A DNA stretch of 64,000 bases from Dactylosporangium fulvum (GCF_025137375.1 NZ_CP073720.1:9758501-9822500); one strand, 5' to 3'; shown: positions 15,520 to 24,905, numbered from the stretch's first letter. A program made the numbers and translations. The notes: generated by a model not told the origin, from the sequence alone.

Positions 15520-16389
15520 CTAGGTCTGAACTGCTTCGTGATTGCCGGACAGAGACTCCACCGCGGACTCCGCCGCGGACTGCTGCACGGACTGCTGCGC
15601 GGACTGCTGGGCGGCCGCTCGGGCGGCCGCCGCGTCGTCACGGGCCGCCGAAGACGCCGGCCGCTTCGCCAACTGCTCCAACGTGAGCCGCCGACCGAAC
15701 GAGAACCGCCACCACCGCAGATAACTGGGCATGAACCGGCCGACATCAAACCGGGACTCACCCAACTGCCGATCAAGCCAGATCGTCGGGATCTCCGCCA
15801 CCGGCAACCGCAACCGCGTCGCCTTCGCCGTCAACTCGATACCGATCTCAAAACCGGTCTTCGACTCGATACCAACCTGCCGCACAAAACCGGTCGAATA
15901 CGCCTTGAAACTGTTGGTCGCATCACGCGTACCAACCCGCGCCAGCACATGCAGCGAACGACCCGCCGTACGAGACAGGAACCGCTTGAACCGCGGCCCG
16001 CCAACCTGCTGCCCACCCGGCATATACCGCGACGCCGCAGCCACCACCACACCACGCTCGACCAACCGGGCCAGATCCTCGATCTGCCGCGGATCGTCGG
16101 AACCGTCCGCCATCGTGACCACCGCGACCGGGGCACGGGCGACGTCGATACCGAACCGGATCGCGTTGGCCGGGCCGCGACCATACGTGTTGAGCACCGG
16201 ACGCACCCGCGGGTCACGCGCCTGAACCTCCAGCGCATACGCCACCGTCGAGTCCTCCGGCATGTCGTGCACAACAAGCACCTCCGCCGGCATCATGACC
16301 GCCCGCAGAATCCGCTCCAGACACGGCACGATCGCCGCACCCTCGTTGTACACCGGAATCACCACAGAGATCTGCGGCACCAGGGTCAT
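15520..16389 (-). CDS. GT2-family glycosyltransferase with low-complexity tail
   Basis: A 289-residue cytoplasmic transferase of the dolichol-phosphate-mannose-synthase-like GT2 group. PQISVVIPVYNEGAAI starts the nucleotide-sugar fold. The metal-binding DxD-like site is MADGSDDPRQ, and NSFKAYSTGFV with ESRFDVGRF mark the acceptor region. The ATG at 16389 overlaps the dehydrogenase stop (ATGA). The last 40 residues are an Ala/Gln/Ser tail containing three QQS tetrapeptide repeats encoded by 12-bp DNA repeats. This is unusual for the family and probably variable in length. There is no C-terminal TM, so it may load a lipid carrier for a membrane partner such as the neighbouring polytopic protein. 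Confidence 0.88.
   Translation of the reverse strand: MTLVPQISVVIPVYNEGAAIVPCLERILRAVMMPAEVLVVHDMPEDSTVAYALEVQARDPRVRPVLNTYGRGPANAIRFGIDVARAPVAVVTMADGSDDPRQIEDLARLVERGVVVAAASRYMPGGQQVGGPRFKRFLSRTAGRSLHVLARVGTRDATNSFKAYSTGFVRQVGIESKTGFEIGIELTAKATRLRLPVAEIPTIWLDRQLGESRFDVGRFMPSYLRWWRFSFGRRLTLEQLAKRPASSAARDDAAAARAAAQQSAQQSVQQSAAESAVESLSGNHEAVQT
15575..15610. repeat. Three tandem 12-bp repeats in the GT2 gene tail
   Basis: Units GCGGACTGCTGC, ACGGACTGCTGC and GCGGACTGCTGG follow one another exactly. In protein they encode (A/V)QQS tetrapeptides. Such short tandem repeats can change copy number by slippage without breaking the frame. Confidence 0.75.
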
Positions 16390-17597
16390 ATACGCACGCC
16401 CCTGTTCGTCACGCCCCACATGTCCGCCACCGGGATGTCGGTCTCCAAATCACGGTACTGCGGATGCGGCGCCGCCACGATCAGCAGATCAGCGCGCCGC
16501 AGGACCTCGTCGAGCGGGACGAACCGGTCATCCTTGACATACGGGTCCGTGCACAGCGTCTCCTTCGCCCGCAACATGACCACCTTGCGCAGCTTGTACG
16601 CCAACGACTCACGGATGTCGTCACTACCACCCTTGAACGCCATACCCAAAATACCGACCGTCATCTCCGACAGGTCGAACCGCTCCTGCAGCTTCGACAC
16701 CACATACAACGGCAGACCCTCGTTGATCAACATCGCGCTGTGACCAAGCACAAAATTGTTGTTGTTGAACGCCGCCAACTGCATCGTGTCCTTCAACAGA
16801 CACGGCCCGGCCGCGAACCCCGCACCCGGCATGTCCGCCGCCCGCGGATACTGGAACCGGATCGCATGCCGGATCCGCTCGAAGTCCAAACCGAAATCGT
16901 TGGACATCATCCAGAACTGGTTCGCCGCGGCGAACTTGATATACCGCCAAGTGTTCGTGAACAACTTGGCCAGCTCCGCCTCCTCCGGCTCCAGGATCAC
17001 GATCTGACTCGCGAGATTACGGAACAACTTCTCGGCACGCTCAGTCGCCTCAGGCGTACGGGCCGCGACAATCTGCGGCAACTCGAACAGCTCCGTCATC
17101 GCCTTACCCTCAGCGATACGCTCCGGGCAGAACGCGACATCAGCATTCACCCCCAGCCGCTTCAGCAGCTTCTCCGTCAACGCGGTGACACCCGGATGAA
17201 CGGTGCTGCGCAACACGATGAGCTGACCGTCACGCAGAAACTCCGCACACCGCTCGATCGCCGCCGGCACCGCCGCGATATTCGGATTGAGATGCTCATC
17301 GACCGGAGTGCCCACGATGACAACAAGATGCTCGGCCGAGGCGACACTCGCCGGGTCGGTGGTCGCCCTCAGCCGGCCCTCGGCGACGGAGGACGCCAGC
17401 GGCGCGGCGGCGCCCTCCTCGTCGAAAGGCAGCCGCCCCTCGTTGACCACCGCCACAGCCGCCGCGTTGATGTCATACAACGTGACCTGCAGGCCCCGCG
17501 ACGCCAACGCGATACCGAGCGGCAACCCCACCCGACCGCACCCACCGATCACCACAACATCAGTGGTGAACCCAGTCGACGCACTCACTTCTGACAC
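16386..17597 (-). CDS. UDP-glucose/GDP-mannose dehydrogenase family enzyme
   Basis: A 403-residue NAD-dependent four-electron dehydrogenase that oxidises a nucleotide hexose to a uronate. The N-terminal NAD site is VVVIGGCGRVGLPLG. The catalytic Cys lies in GAGFAAGPCLLKD, the central helix has LFTNTWRYIKFAAANQFW, and the C-terminal domain contains GILGMAFKGGSDDIRESLA. The start at GTG 17597 is preceded by GGAGGGG; a longer frame to 17717 overlaps the upstream gene region and looks spurious. It leads the dehydrogenase/GT2/epimerase operon. Confidence 0.92.
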   Translation of the reverse strand: MSEVSASTGFTTDVVVIGGCGRVGLPLGIALASRGLQVTLYDINAAAVAVVNEGRLPFDEEGAAAPLASSVAEGRLRATTDPASVASAEHLVVIVGTPVDEHLNPNIAAVPAAIERCAEFLRDGQLIVLRSTVHPGVTALTEKLLKRLGVNADVAFCPERIAEGKAMTELFELPQIVAARTPEATERAEKLFRNLASQIVILEPEEAELAKLFTNTWRYIKFAAANQFWMMSNDFGLDFERIRHAIRFQYPRAADMPGAGFAAGPCLLKDTMQLAAFNNNNFVLGHSAMLINEGLPLYVVSKLQERFDLSEMTVGILGMAFKGGSDDIRESLAYKLRKVVMLRAKETLCTDPYVKDDRFVPLDEVLRRADLLIVAAPHPQYRDLETDIPVADMWGVTNRGVRI

Positions 17598-17662
17598 GCG
17601 CTGCCCCTCCAGGAAAGCCGAGATTCGATGCCGGCGCTTGGCGCGGGCCGAGCCCGGAAGAA

Positions 17663-19018
17663 TTATGGACGGAAGTCTTTGCATGGGAAGTTGACGTACC
17701 ACCAGATGTAAGCCCACCGGTGAGACGTGAGGTTCGGGTCGGCATTGCAGGCCACATCGGCGTCGTGCATCGCGGACTGCCAGGAAGGTCCGGTGCTGCG
17801 GGACGAGTCACTGCGATAGTTCGTAATGAACACCGAGCCGAGGAGCAGCGTAAAGCTGATCACAGCGACCGTGGCGACCCGACCCGCGGGGGCCCACGCC
17901 GACGTACCGGAGTGGGGTCGGATCAGCGCCAGCACAGCCACGTACAGCAGCAGGGCCGGCACGGCCACGTAGCGCGGCTCGATCCAGCCCATCGAGCCCA
18001 CCTGCGTAGCGAAGTTGACCACGCTCAAAACCAGCGCCACTGCCGCGAGCGGCCACGCCGGACGACTCAAGCCCCGTACTGCGACCCACAACACGGCCAG
18101 CACGACAAGAACGGCGGCGACCACCCATGTCCAATGCGGACGGATGGTGTTGTAGCCGGCCCAGTATTCGCCGAAGAAGGCGCGTGGCATCGCGACGCGC
18201 ACATATTCGCTGAGCAGCAAGATCGGGTTGTAGTTCGGCTCCCCGGATACGCGTTGGTTGTAGCCGGTGACGACCCCGCCGAGTTGGAGCGTCATACCGG
18301 CCGCATATGCGAGCGCGATGAGCCGGGTTGCCCAGTCCCGCACCGCCACCAGCCGCAGCAGCAGCAGCGGTGCGAACAACACGTTGAGGATGCTGCTGAA
18401 GACAAGATATGTGGTGATCAGCGGTGCGGCGATCTTGCCTGCGCGCGTGACGGGTCGCCAGAAACAGAGCCAAAACATCGCGTATAGGCCCGGAAAGTGC
18501 AGCGTCGCCAGATCCACCTGCATCTGACTCTGCCCGACCGGGACGAGCAGTACGGACGCCGCGATCATGAGTCGAAGCCATTTGTTTTCGAAGAACGCCC
18601 TACTGCCGTAGTACGCCACGAACGCGAAGCAGGACAGCATGATCGCGGCGAGAATCGTCATCACCGCCGGCACATACGCCAGCGGGAACAGATCCGCCAC
18701 CTCGGTCAGCGTCCGGGGGCCGATGTGCCAGTAGCCGTTGTGCGGACGAAAGACGGTGTCTTTCCACGACTCGTTGATCGCCTGGTCGAGAAACAGCACG
18801 GCGTCTTCGATCCACACCGTGTCGAACGGCCCATGTCCGCCGACCCGGCCCAGCGAGCCAGCCACGGCTGCGACAGCGGCGAGCACGGCCAGCCACCAGC
18901 GAGTCGGCGTGGAGGGGGCCGGTGCCGGGAAAGTCGTCGCAAGCAGGATCGAAATGCGGCCACCGGCAGGGGGAATGGCATCGAGTTGCTCTTTTGACTC
19001 GGTGGCGCTGGCTGTCAC
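17663..19018 (-). CDS. Polytopic membrane protein, probable GT-C-like glycosyltransferase
   Basis: A 451-residue protein with about 10 hydrophobic helices. A first extracytoplasmic loop (GGHGPFDTVWIEDAVLFLDQ...) carries acidic residues where GT-C enzymes keep their catalytic Asp/Glu. A short Cys-containing tail (CNADPNLT...FPCKDF) probably faces outside. I recognise no specific family. The GTG start has AAGGAAG six bases upstream. It precedes the dehydrogenase/GT2/epimerase genes on the same strand with a 65-base gap, so a role as acceptor-side transferase for that pathway is a reasonable guess. Confidence 0.7.
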   Translation of the reverse strand: MTASATESKEQLDAIPPAGGRISILLATTFPAPAPSTPTRWWLAVLAAVAAVAGSLGRVGGHGPFDTVWIEDAVLFLDQAINESWKDTVFRPHNGYWHIGPRTLTEVADLFPLAYVPAVMTILAAIMLSCFAFVAYYGSRAFFENKWLRLMIAASVLLVPVGQSQMQVDLATLHFPGLYAMFWLCFWRPVTRAGKIAAPLITTYLVFSSILNVLFAPLLLLRLVAVRDWATRLIALAYAAGMTLQLGGVVTGYNQRVSGEPNYNPILLLSEYVRVAMPRAFFGEYWAGYNTIRPHWTWVVAAVLVVLAVLWVAVRGLSRPAWPLAAVALVLSVVNFATQVGSMGWIEPRYVAVPALLLYVAVLALIRPHSGTSAWAPAGRVATVAVISFTLLLGSVFITNYRSDSSRSTGPSWQSAMHDADVACNADPNLTSHRWAYIWWYVNFPCKDFRP

Positions 19019-19496
19019 TGTTGCTTCCTTAACCGCGGCAGGGCTGGGCAGGTTGCGTCATGCTCGACGACCGCGCCGATCCTAATCCCTCAGCCCGGCG
19101 ATCAACCTCAGCGAGTCGGGCAGCCATCGACGCGAAGCGACGAGCGGCCACCAGCCTCGCGTCCGGCCGCTTGCCGCGAGTCAGAAAAAGCGGGGTTCGA
19201 TCGACAGATCGCGTCCACGGAAACGGTTGAAATCGCGCACTCTTCAGTCTGATGGCGTAGGTGGGAAGCGGCCATCGCGCACTCCTTCAATGGCCTCTGC
19301 TGACAGGGCACGTGTGGTGTCGTCCTTGTCGGCGGGAGCAGCACGCCTGGCCCGTGCTGGCCGCGCGGATCGTTCGGCCGGCGGGTAGTGACCGTGGTCG
19401 AGGTAGAAGCGACCAGCGTCCGTGATGGCAGCGGTCCGCCCGCCTGCGCATGGCGGTGACGCGACCCCGACCGGCGCCCCGCTGCGCTGCCACCGG
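19019..19496. other. Intergenic stretch with one decayed fragment
   Basis: Nothing intact. The part from 19020 to 19243 shows no coding pattern. Positions 19244-19460 hold the minus-strand remnant listed next. Confidence 0.5.
19244..19460 (-). pseudogene. C-terminal remnant of an unrecognised protein
   Basis: The minus-strand frame reads GRTAAITDAGRFYLDHGHYP, then a basic linker and DDTTRALSAEAIEGVRDGRFPP before a stop at 19244-19246. The ITDAGRFYLDHGHYPP segment looks like a winged-helix end followed by a linker, a pattern I associate with actinobacterial multi-domain proteins of unknown role. No start is available, so I read it as a 5'-truncated gene. Confidence 0.35.
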
Positions 19497-21170
19497 TCAG
19501 TAGCGGTAGTCCCGGATCAGCCCCTGCAGCTCACCGCTCATCTGGGCCAGCTCGGCGCTGGCCCGCTTGGCCTCGGCGATGCCCGCCGCCGCGGTCTGGG
19601 TGGCCGTCGCGATGCCGGAGATGTTCTCGGCGATGTGACCGGAGCCGGTCGCGGCCTCCGAGACGCCGCGGTTCATCTCGTTGGTGGTCGCGCTCTGCTC
19701 TTCGACCGCGCTCGCGATCGTGGTCTGGTAGTCGTTGATCCGGCCGATCACCTTGGTGATCTGCTCGATCGACGCGACCGCCGCCTCGGTGTCGCGCTGG
19801 ATCGCCTCGACCCGCCGCGAGATGTCCTCGGTCGCCTTCGCCGTCTCGTGCGCCAGCTCCTTGACCTCGTTCGCCACCACGGCGAAGCCCTTGCCGCTCT
19901 CCCCCGCGCGGGCCGCCTCGATCGTGGCGTTGAGCGCGAGCAGGTTCGTCTGCTCGGCGATCGACGTGATCACCTTGACCACGTTGCCGATCTCCACCGA
20001 GGACTCGCCGAGCTTCGCCACCGTCTCGTTCGTCCCGGTGGCGACGGTCGCCGCGTCGTAGCCGACCCGCGCCGCCTCGTTGGCGCTCTGCGCGATCTCC
20101 CGGATCGACGCGCCCATTTCCTCGGTACCGGCCGAGACCGTCTGGACGTTGTGCGACACCTGCTCGGCGGCGGCGGAGACCAGGCCCGCCTGGTCCCGGG
20201 CCTGCTCGGCGCTGGCCGACACCTGCTCACTGGTCGCGGAGAGCTGCTGCGCGGCCGATGCCAGCGTCTCGGCGTTGCCCGCCACGGCCTGCACGAGGTG
20301 CAGGGTGCGGTCCAGCTCGTCGTTGAACGCGCCGCCCAGGGCGTGCAGCTCATAGGTCCCCGCCGGCGCCAGCCGGAAGCTGAGGTCGTTCTGGTCGCGG
20401 GAGCGCAGCGCCCTCGTGTAGCGCACGACGACCTTGCCAACCTTGGCGCTGTACAGGTAGACCACCGCGCCCATCGCCAGCGGCAGCAGGACGGCCAGGC
20501 CGACCAGCAGCCCGACCGAGGTCAGCGTGGCGTCCTGTGCGTCGCGCACCGCCTGCTCCGCGCGGTTGTTCAACAGCGTCTGGAACTGCTGGACGGGCTC
20601 GGCGATCACGCCTCTGTCCTGGTCGTACTCGGCGTCGAACATGATCGACCGGGCGAGGTCGCGCTTCGCCTGGCCGCTCAGCGCCCGGTCCTCGGGCGTG
20701 AGCTGGAACTGCGCGATCGCGGGCGGCATGTCGTTCACGGGGACCCCGGCGGCCTCCAGCATCAGCCGCTGCGAGCGGGACTCGGTCTGCACCAGCGCGT
20801 CGGAGTTCGCCTTCGCCTTGTCCATCAGGGCCAATTCGTCGCTGTCCGCGCCGAGTTGGCGCAGCTGGGCGACCGCCCGGTCCTGGGTCTTCGTCTCGTT
20901 GATCTCGCGCCAGTAGTTGTCGAGGTGCTTCCGGTCGCCGGTAACGGCGTAGCTGCGCGCCTCGGCGGTCAGCAGGTCGGACGAGCCGTTCAGCTCGAGC
21001 GCGAGCGCCTTGAACTGCGCCTGGCGCTCGTACGCGGCGGCCTGACGCTGGACCGCGCCGTTGACCATCCACACGGCCAGCACAAGCAGGCCGGTAATCA
21101 GGAGGAGGATGCCGGCGGCGGCGCGGTTGACCGTGGACTGCCGCAGGCTCCGGTGGTGCGACGTCGCCAC
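19497..21170 (-). CDS. Methyl-accepting chemotaxis protein
   Basis: A 557-residue chemoreceptor from the chosen GTG at 21170 (GAAAGG eight bases upstream); an ATG at 21230 would add 20 residues. TM1 lies near residues 17-38. A periplasmic helical sensor of about 190 residues ends at TM2 ([23 protein letters not shown]). A HAMP-like stretch is followed by the long cytoplasmic coiled coil. The hairpin tip that binds CheA/CheW is intact ([20 protein letters not shown]), and [21 protein letters not shown] heptads flank it. No che genes are nearby, so it feeds a signalling array encoded elsewhere. Confidence 0.93.
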   Translation of the reverse strand: MATSHHRSLRQSTVNRAAAGILLLITGLLVLAVWMVNGAVQRQAAAYERQAQFKALALELNGSSDLLTAEARSYAVTGDRKHLDNYWREINETKTQDRAVAQLRQLGADSDELALMDKAKANSDALVQTESRSQRLMLEAAGVPVNDMPPAIAQFQLTPEDRALSGQAKRDLARSIMFDAEYDQDRGVIAEPVQQFQTLLNNRAEQAVRDAQDATLTSVGLLVGLAVLLPLAMGAVVYLYSAKVGKVVVRYTRALRSRDQNDLSFRLAPAGTYELHALGGAFNDELDRTLHLVQAVAGNAETLASAAQQLSATSEQVSASAEQARDQAGLVSAAAEQVSHNVQTVSAGTEEMGASIREIAQSANEAARVGYDAATVATGTNETVAKLGESSVEIGNVVKVITSIAEQTNLLALNATIEAARAGESGKGFAVVANEVKELAHETAKATEDISRRVEAIQRDTEAAVASIEQITKVIGRINDYQTTIASAVEEQSATTNEMNRGVSEAATGSGHIAENISGIATATQTAAAGIAEAKRASAELAQMSGELQGLIRDYRY

Positions 21171-21303
21171 AGCCAGCGCCTTTCGGTAAGCACGTCCGGA
21201 GCGGACGCGTACACCCCGGTATTCGGCCATGCCGCCGGATATGTGAGAAGAGTGCAGCCTTGTTCCAGGTAACAGGGTCGCCGTGAAATCCGCACCCTGC
21301 GCT

Positions 21304-21432
21304 AGGAAGACCTGGACCGGCAACCTCCGCACCGTCTCGAGGATCAAGCTGGAGGTGTTCGGCCTGGACAGCTACGTCGACCTCGATGTCGGCGCGCTGC
21401 TGTGGCGCTTGGCCGCCTCGATCGCGCGGTGA
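21304..21432 (+). pseudogene. Fragment of a HAD-family phosphatase
   Basis: Forty-two codons reading [20 protein letters not shown] then [20 protein letters not shown]. The TGNLR...[17 protein letters not shown] pattern is the segment around motif II of phosphoglycolate-phosphatase-like HAD hydrolases. The nucleophile domain upstream and the metal-binding Asp motif downstream are absent, and the frame stops abruptly after a divergent end. It is a gene relic overlapping the 5' flank of the chemoreceptor. Confidence 0.55.
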
Positions 21433-21645
21433 CTGCAGTTGGCCAGCACGTGCCGATGCAGGCGATGCTCAGCGTCACGGATGACGATGCCGGCGCGTTC
21501 CACCAGAAGGCTTGCCCGGGCCGGGTCGGGGTCCAGCGCATCAAGCGCCGCATGCACCTCCGGTTCGTCGGCGATGCCGCCGGCGTGGGCGACGAGCCGG
21601 GCAAGATACCGCGTGATGGCCGGCAGCTTGTCCAGCGTGGGGTGC
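21433..21645 (-). pseudogene. Possible decayed minus-strand gene fragment
   Basis: The minus-strand frame gives a convincing helical stretch, QHPTLDKLPAITRYLARLVA then HAGGIADEPEVHAALDALDP and ARASLLVERAGIVIRDAEHR. It lacks a start and degenerates upstream into Pro/Arg-rich sequence, and downstream it runs into the antisense of the HAD fragment. The family is not recognised. Confidence 0.35.
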
Positions 21646-22053
21646 TGCGAGTACCTCCTGGCAGGTGGATTGCTGGCCGCCGCGGGGCTGGCGGGCCTGC
21701 TCCACGACGCCGGCAACCTCGCGGTGACCCAGCTCGCCGCCGAGCCCGTGGGCTCAGGCGCCGAGGTAGCCGGCGCGGTGATGCTCACCGCCAAGTGGGC
21801 AGTCAACCTTGCCGGGCTGCTGTGGGCCGCCGCCACCGCGGTCACTGCGGTTGGCGCCCACCTACCAGACCGGCTTCGCCGCGCCGGTGGGTTCGCTGCC
21901 CTGGCTGGCCTCGCCGCTGTCGTCGTGCCGTGGGCCACCGGGACCGACGGCACGTCACCAACGCTGGAACAACTCGGCTACGCACTCCATCTACCCGTCA
22001 TGATCTGGTACGGCGCAGTAGGTTGGCGGCTTATACGGCGTCGAGGACCGTGA
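21637..22053 (+). CDS. Small membrane protein, possibly N-terminally truncated
   Basis: From a GTG at 21637 the frame gives 138 residues with four hydrophobic helices (about 6-27, 46-75, 85-103 and 118-132) and a basic end. Two of the loops carry acidic residues (LLHDAGNL, GTDGTSPTLEQLGY). No family is recognised. It starts inside a region of gene fragments and has no clear ribosome-binding site, so it may be the tail of a larger membrane protein. Confidence 0.45.
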   Translation: MGCCEYLLAGGLLAAAGLAGLLHDAGNLAVTQLAAEPVGSGAEVAGAVMLTAKWAVNLAGLLWAAATAVTAVGAHLPDRLRRAGGFAALAGLAAVVVPWATGTDGTSPTLEQLGYALHLPVMIWYGAVGWRLIRRRGP

Positions 22054-22157
22054 ACCACGGCGGAGGAGCAGCGCCCGATGTAACGCTCCACGTCCAGCGC
22101 GCGCTCATCGGCATCATGCGGGTAATCCGTATCAAGGGGGCCGAACGGCGCGGCTAG

Positions 22158-22439
22158 GTGACGGGGTTCTGGACGTTCGGTAATCGAGACGGTGGATTTG
22201 GTGGATACCAGGAGGTCGAGGCCTCCTGGCAGAAGGTCGTTACCAAGGCCCAAGAGCTATCGGCCACGCTGACCCGCGAGTCGACGAAGCAGGTACGTCC
22301 GGAGGTCAAGACCGCGCTAAGAGACATGATCGCGACGATGAATGAGCTCAGCTCGTATGACAACTCCATCGGCCTGGCAAAGCTGAAGACGACGGTTAAG
22401 GAGCTGAATGGCCAGCTCACCGCCGCCTGCACCGCCTGA
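22158..22439 (+). CDS. Small helical protein of unknown function
   Basis: A 93-residue frame from a GTG, mostly one amphipathic helical bundle (EVEASWQKVVTKAQELSATL...VKTALRDMIATMNELSSYDN...). It resembles the C-terminal part of small secreted actinobacterial helical proteins that begin with a signal peptide, but no signal peptide is present here. Either the N-terminus has been lost or the gene is non-functional. There is no operon partner. Confidence 0.4.
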   Translation: MTGFWTFGNRDGGFGGYQEVEASWQKVVTKAQELSATLTRESTKQVRPEVKTALRDMIATMNELSSYDNSIGLAKLKTTVKELNGQLTAACTA

Positions 22440-22648
22440 GGCGATCCGCCGTCCCGGTCGACAACGACCCGGCCGCCCGGCCACTGATCCACGTCTGCAC
22501 CGCAACCGCAGAATTTGCCCGGTTGGCCTGGATGCCCGGCGCAGATCCGGATCCGATCGCCATGCGGGCCGTCGTGATTGCGACATCGCGACGATCATCG
22601 CTAATGTGCACCTGCTTCACACCACCGACCGATGTAAAGCGGGGTCAC

Positions 22649-24751
22649 ATGCGCCTCTTACGGACGGTTACGGTCATGCTCGGAGCGATCGCCCTGGGGG
22701 CGGTCGCCCTACCAGCGCAGGCGAGCGCGCAGCCGGTCTCCCCGTACAACGTGTTCACCGTCAACGGTTACTACAGCACCGCCATCGACAGCAGCGCAGG
22801 CGGCGGCGTCTGGCTCTCCACGTACCCGCTTTTCCCGGGTGCCGAGAGGGTCGAGGTCGGCGCCTCCTCGAACACACCTGGCGCGAGCGCCGTTATCACC
22901 AGCCTTCCGGGCCAAAAAATCGCACCTGGCACGTACCCGACAACCCGGACCGGCGGCACGGCCGGCACGTACGGCCTGGATCTCAGCGCCATGGGCTACG
23001 AGTGCAGCGGGGATAGCGGGACGATCACCATACGGTCGGTCACCCGCGACAGCGATGACAACATCACCTCGCTCGCGGTGTGGTATCACACGTCGGGCTG
23101 TAGCCTCCACGGGCTGGGCACGTGGGGCGAGATCCGCTGGAACTCGAAGGTCGGCTACGTCGACGCGGCGCAGAACACGACAAACATGTTGGGCGACGCG
23201 ATGGGGGTGGGGCTCGGCCAGCAGGGGCCGGCGCAGACGGTGACGTTCACCGGTTTCGGCAGTGACCCGATACAGTTTGGCGCGGTCTCGTTCGAGGGCA
23301 CGGCAGCGGGCTCGTTCGGCGTCGGCGTCAACACCTGTACCGGCCGGACGCTGACCTACAGGCAGACCTGCTCAGTCAGCGTGTACGCCAAACCCACGGC
23401 GCTCGGTGACTTGTCGGCGGTGTTCAAGATCGCCGACAGCAGCTCCATGGGGTTCCACGCGGTCTCGCTGTTCCAGGTCGGTCGCAACACGGCGGCGGGC
23501 ACCTTCTTCCCGAACGAGCCGACCCGGATTCTCGACACACGGCTGGGCGTCGGGGCCCGGAAGGGGGCACTGGGCGCGCAGCAGACACTGTCGCTGCAGA
23601 TCCCCCGCCTCGGCCGCGTCGCCGAAGCCGGTGTTTCGGCGGTGATGCTCAACGTGACCGTCACCAACCCGACATCCGCCTCGTATCTCACGGTGTACCC
23701 GTCGGGGACCACCCGTCCTACGGCGTCGAACTTGAACTTCACGGCGGGCTGGACCGGCGCGAACTCGGTGACGGTGCCGGTGGGCGCGAACGGAAAGATC
23801 GACATCTACAATGCGGGCGGCTCGGTGGACGTCATCGCAGACGTGCTGGGCGTCTATCAAGGCGTCGACACCATGGCCTACGGAACCGGCGGGCAGTACC
23901 AGCCGCACAATACGACGCGGGTGGTCGACACCCGCGACTCGGCGTGGGGCGGGCCGCTGCCCGGCAAGTGGTCTCTGTCGTCGGTGATTGACTACGGCGC
24001 GGCCATCAACCCGCACGTGCGGGCCGTCGCGGTGAACATCACCGCGGTCACCCCGACGATGGGCGGGTATCTGACGGCGTGGGCGGGGGGTCTTCTGCCG
24101 CTGGCCTCGACGTTGAACTTCACGCCGAATGCGATAGTGCCGAACTTCGCCGTGGTCCCGATCAGGTACTGCGAACGGGCTCCGAGTTGCGCCGGCATGC
24201 CGGAGATCACCATCTATAACGGGTCTTCCGGGGCGACGCACGTGCTGGTGGATGTCTTGGGATTCTTTGACGACGCCCAGATGGGTCCGGGCTTCCGGTT
24301 CCATCCGCTGACCCCGACGCGGATCGCCGACACCCGCATCGACCTGGGCGGGGCAGGGTCGCTGGGTCCCAGCAGCGCGGCTACGTTCACCGCGCCGGCG
24401 CCGGCTGCGGTGGACGAAACCGGCGTGCTGGTCGCCAACGTCACCGGGGTCAACAACGGCAACGCGTGGACGTACCTGACCGCATGGGCAAACGGCGACG
24501 CGCGGCCGACGGCCAGCAACCTGAACCTGGCGCCCCACGAGGTCCGGCCGAACGCGGCATTCGTGCTGCTCGGGCCGAGTAACAAGTACAATGTGTACAA
24601 CGCCGGGTCGAGCGTTGACGTCATCGTCGACGTGGCCGGACGGTTCGACTACTTCCCGTACCCGCTGCCGACGGGTGTGACGGCTAGCAATGCGTCGGCC
24701 GCGAACAAGCCCCCAACTGCCCGGCCGTCGTACCAATACAGCCGCAGTTAG
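22649..24751 (+). CDS. Secreted repeat protein with three beta-rich modules
   Basis: A 700-residue exported protein. The signal peptide MRLLRTVTVMLGAIALGAVA ends at an Ala-rich site near residue 28. A Cys-containing N-terminal domain (to about residue 160) and an Ig-like module (TVTFTGFGSDPIQFGAVSFE) follow. Then come three roughly 120-130-residue repeats, each with a PTRILDTR or TRVVDTR start, an LNVTVTNPTSASYLTVYPSG-like middle and a YNAGGSVDVIADVLG end. Such modules are common in actinobacterial cell-surface proteins, but their ligand is unknown. The ATG at 22649 is preceded by GGGG; a longer upstream frame is not signal-like. It may be an outer component of the ESX neighbourhood or independent of it. 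Confidence 0.8.
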   Translation: MRLLRTVTVMLGAIALGAVALPAQASAQPVSPYNVFTVNGYYSTAIDSSAGGGVWLSTYPLFPGAERVEVGASSNTPGASAVITSLPGQKIAPGTYPTTRTGGTAGTYGLDLSAMGYECSGDSGTITIRSVTRDSDDNITSLAVWYHTSGCSLHGLGTWGEIRWNSKVGYVDAAQNTTNMLGDAMGVGLGQQGPAQTVTFTGFGSDPIQFGAVSFEGTAAGSFGVGVNTCTGRTLTYRQTCSVSVYAKPTALGDLSAVFKIADSSSMGFHAVSLFQVGRNTAAGTFFPNEPTRILDTRLGVGARKGALGAQQTLSLQIPRLGRVAEAGVSAVMLNVTVTNPTSASYLTVYPSGTTRPTASNLNFTAGWTGANSVTVPVGANGKIDIYNAGGSVDVIADVLGVYQGVDTMAYGTGGQYQPHNTTRVVDTRDSAWGGPLPGKWSLSSVIDYGAAINPHVRAVAVNITAVTPTMGGYLTAWAGGLLPLASTLNFTPNAIVPNFAVVPIRYCERAPSCAGMPEITIYNGSSGATHVLVDVLGFFDDAQMGPGFRFHPLTPTRIADTRIDLGGAGSLGPSSAATFTAPAPAAVDETGVLVANVTGVNNGNAWTYLTAWANGDARPTASNLNLAPHEVRPNAAFVLLGPSNKYNVYNAGSSVDVIVDVAGRFDYFPYPLPTGVTASNASAANKPPTARPSYQYSRS

Positions 24752-24772
24752 CGCCGTACCGGGCATACGGCG
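24752..24772 (+). terminator. Hairpin right after the repeat-protein stop
   Basis: CGCCGTA (24752-24758) pairs with TACGGCG (24766-24772) across a 7-base loop, immediately after the TAG. Confidence 0.6.
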
Positions 24773-24905
24773 AGGCACACCCACGCATCGACCATGCTCG
24801 CCCGCGACTTCTTTCGATGTGGACTGCACGCTCACTCCATCCCCGTCAATGAGGATTGCGGCTCGCGACGTACGGCCGGACATCGGGATCGACTATCGTC
24901 GCGGG

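Noticed and set aside
19422-21272. Long plus-strand open frame opposite the chemoreceptor
   Set aside because: Arg/Gly/Asp-rich composition typical of the antisense of GC-rich coding DNA. The minus strand encodes an unmistakable MCP signalling domain.
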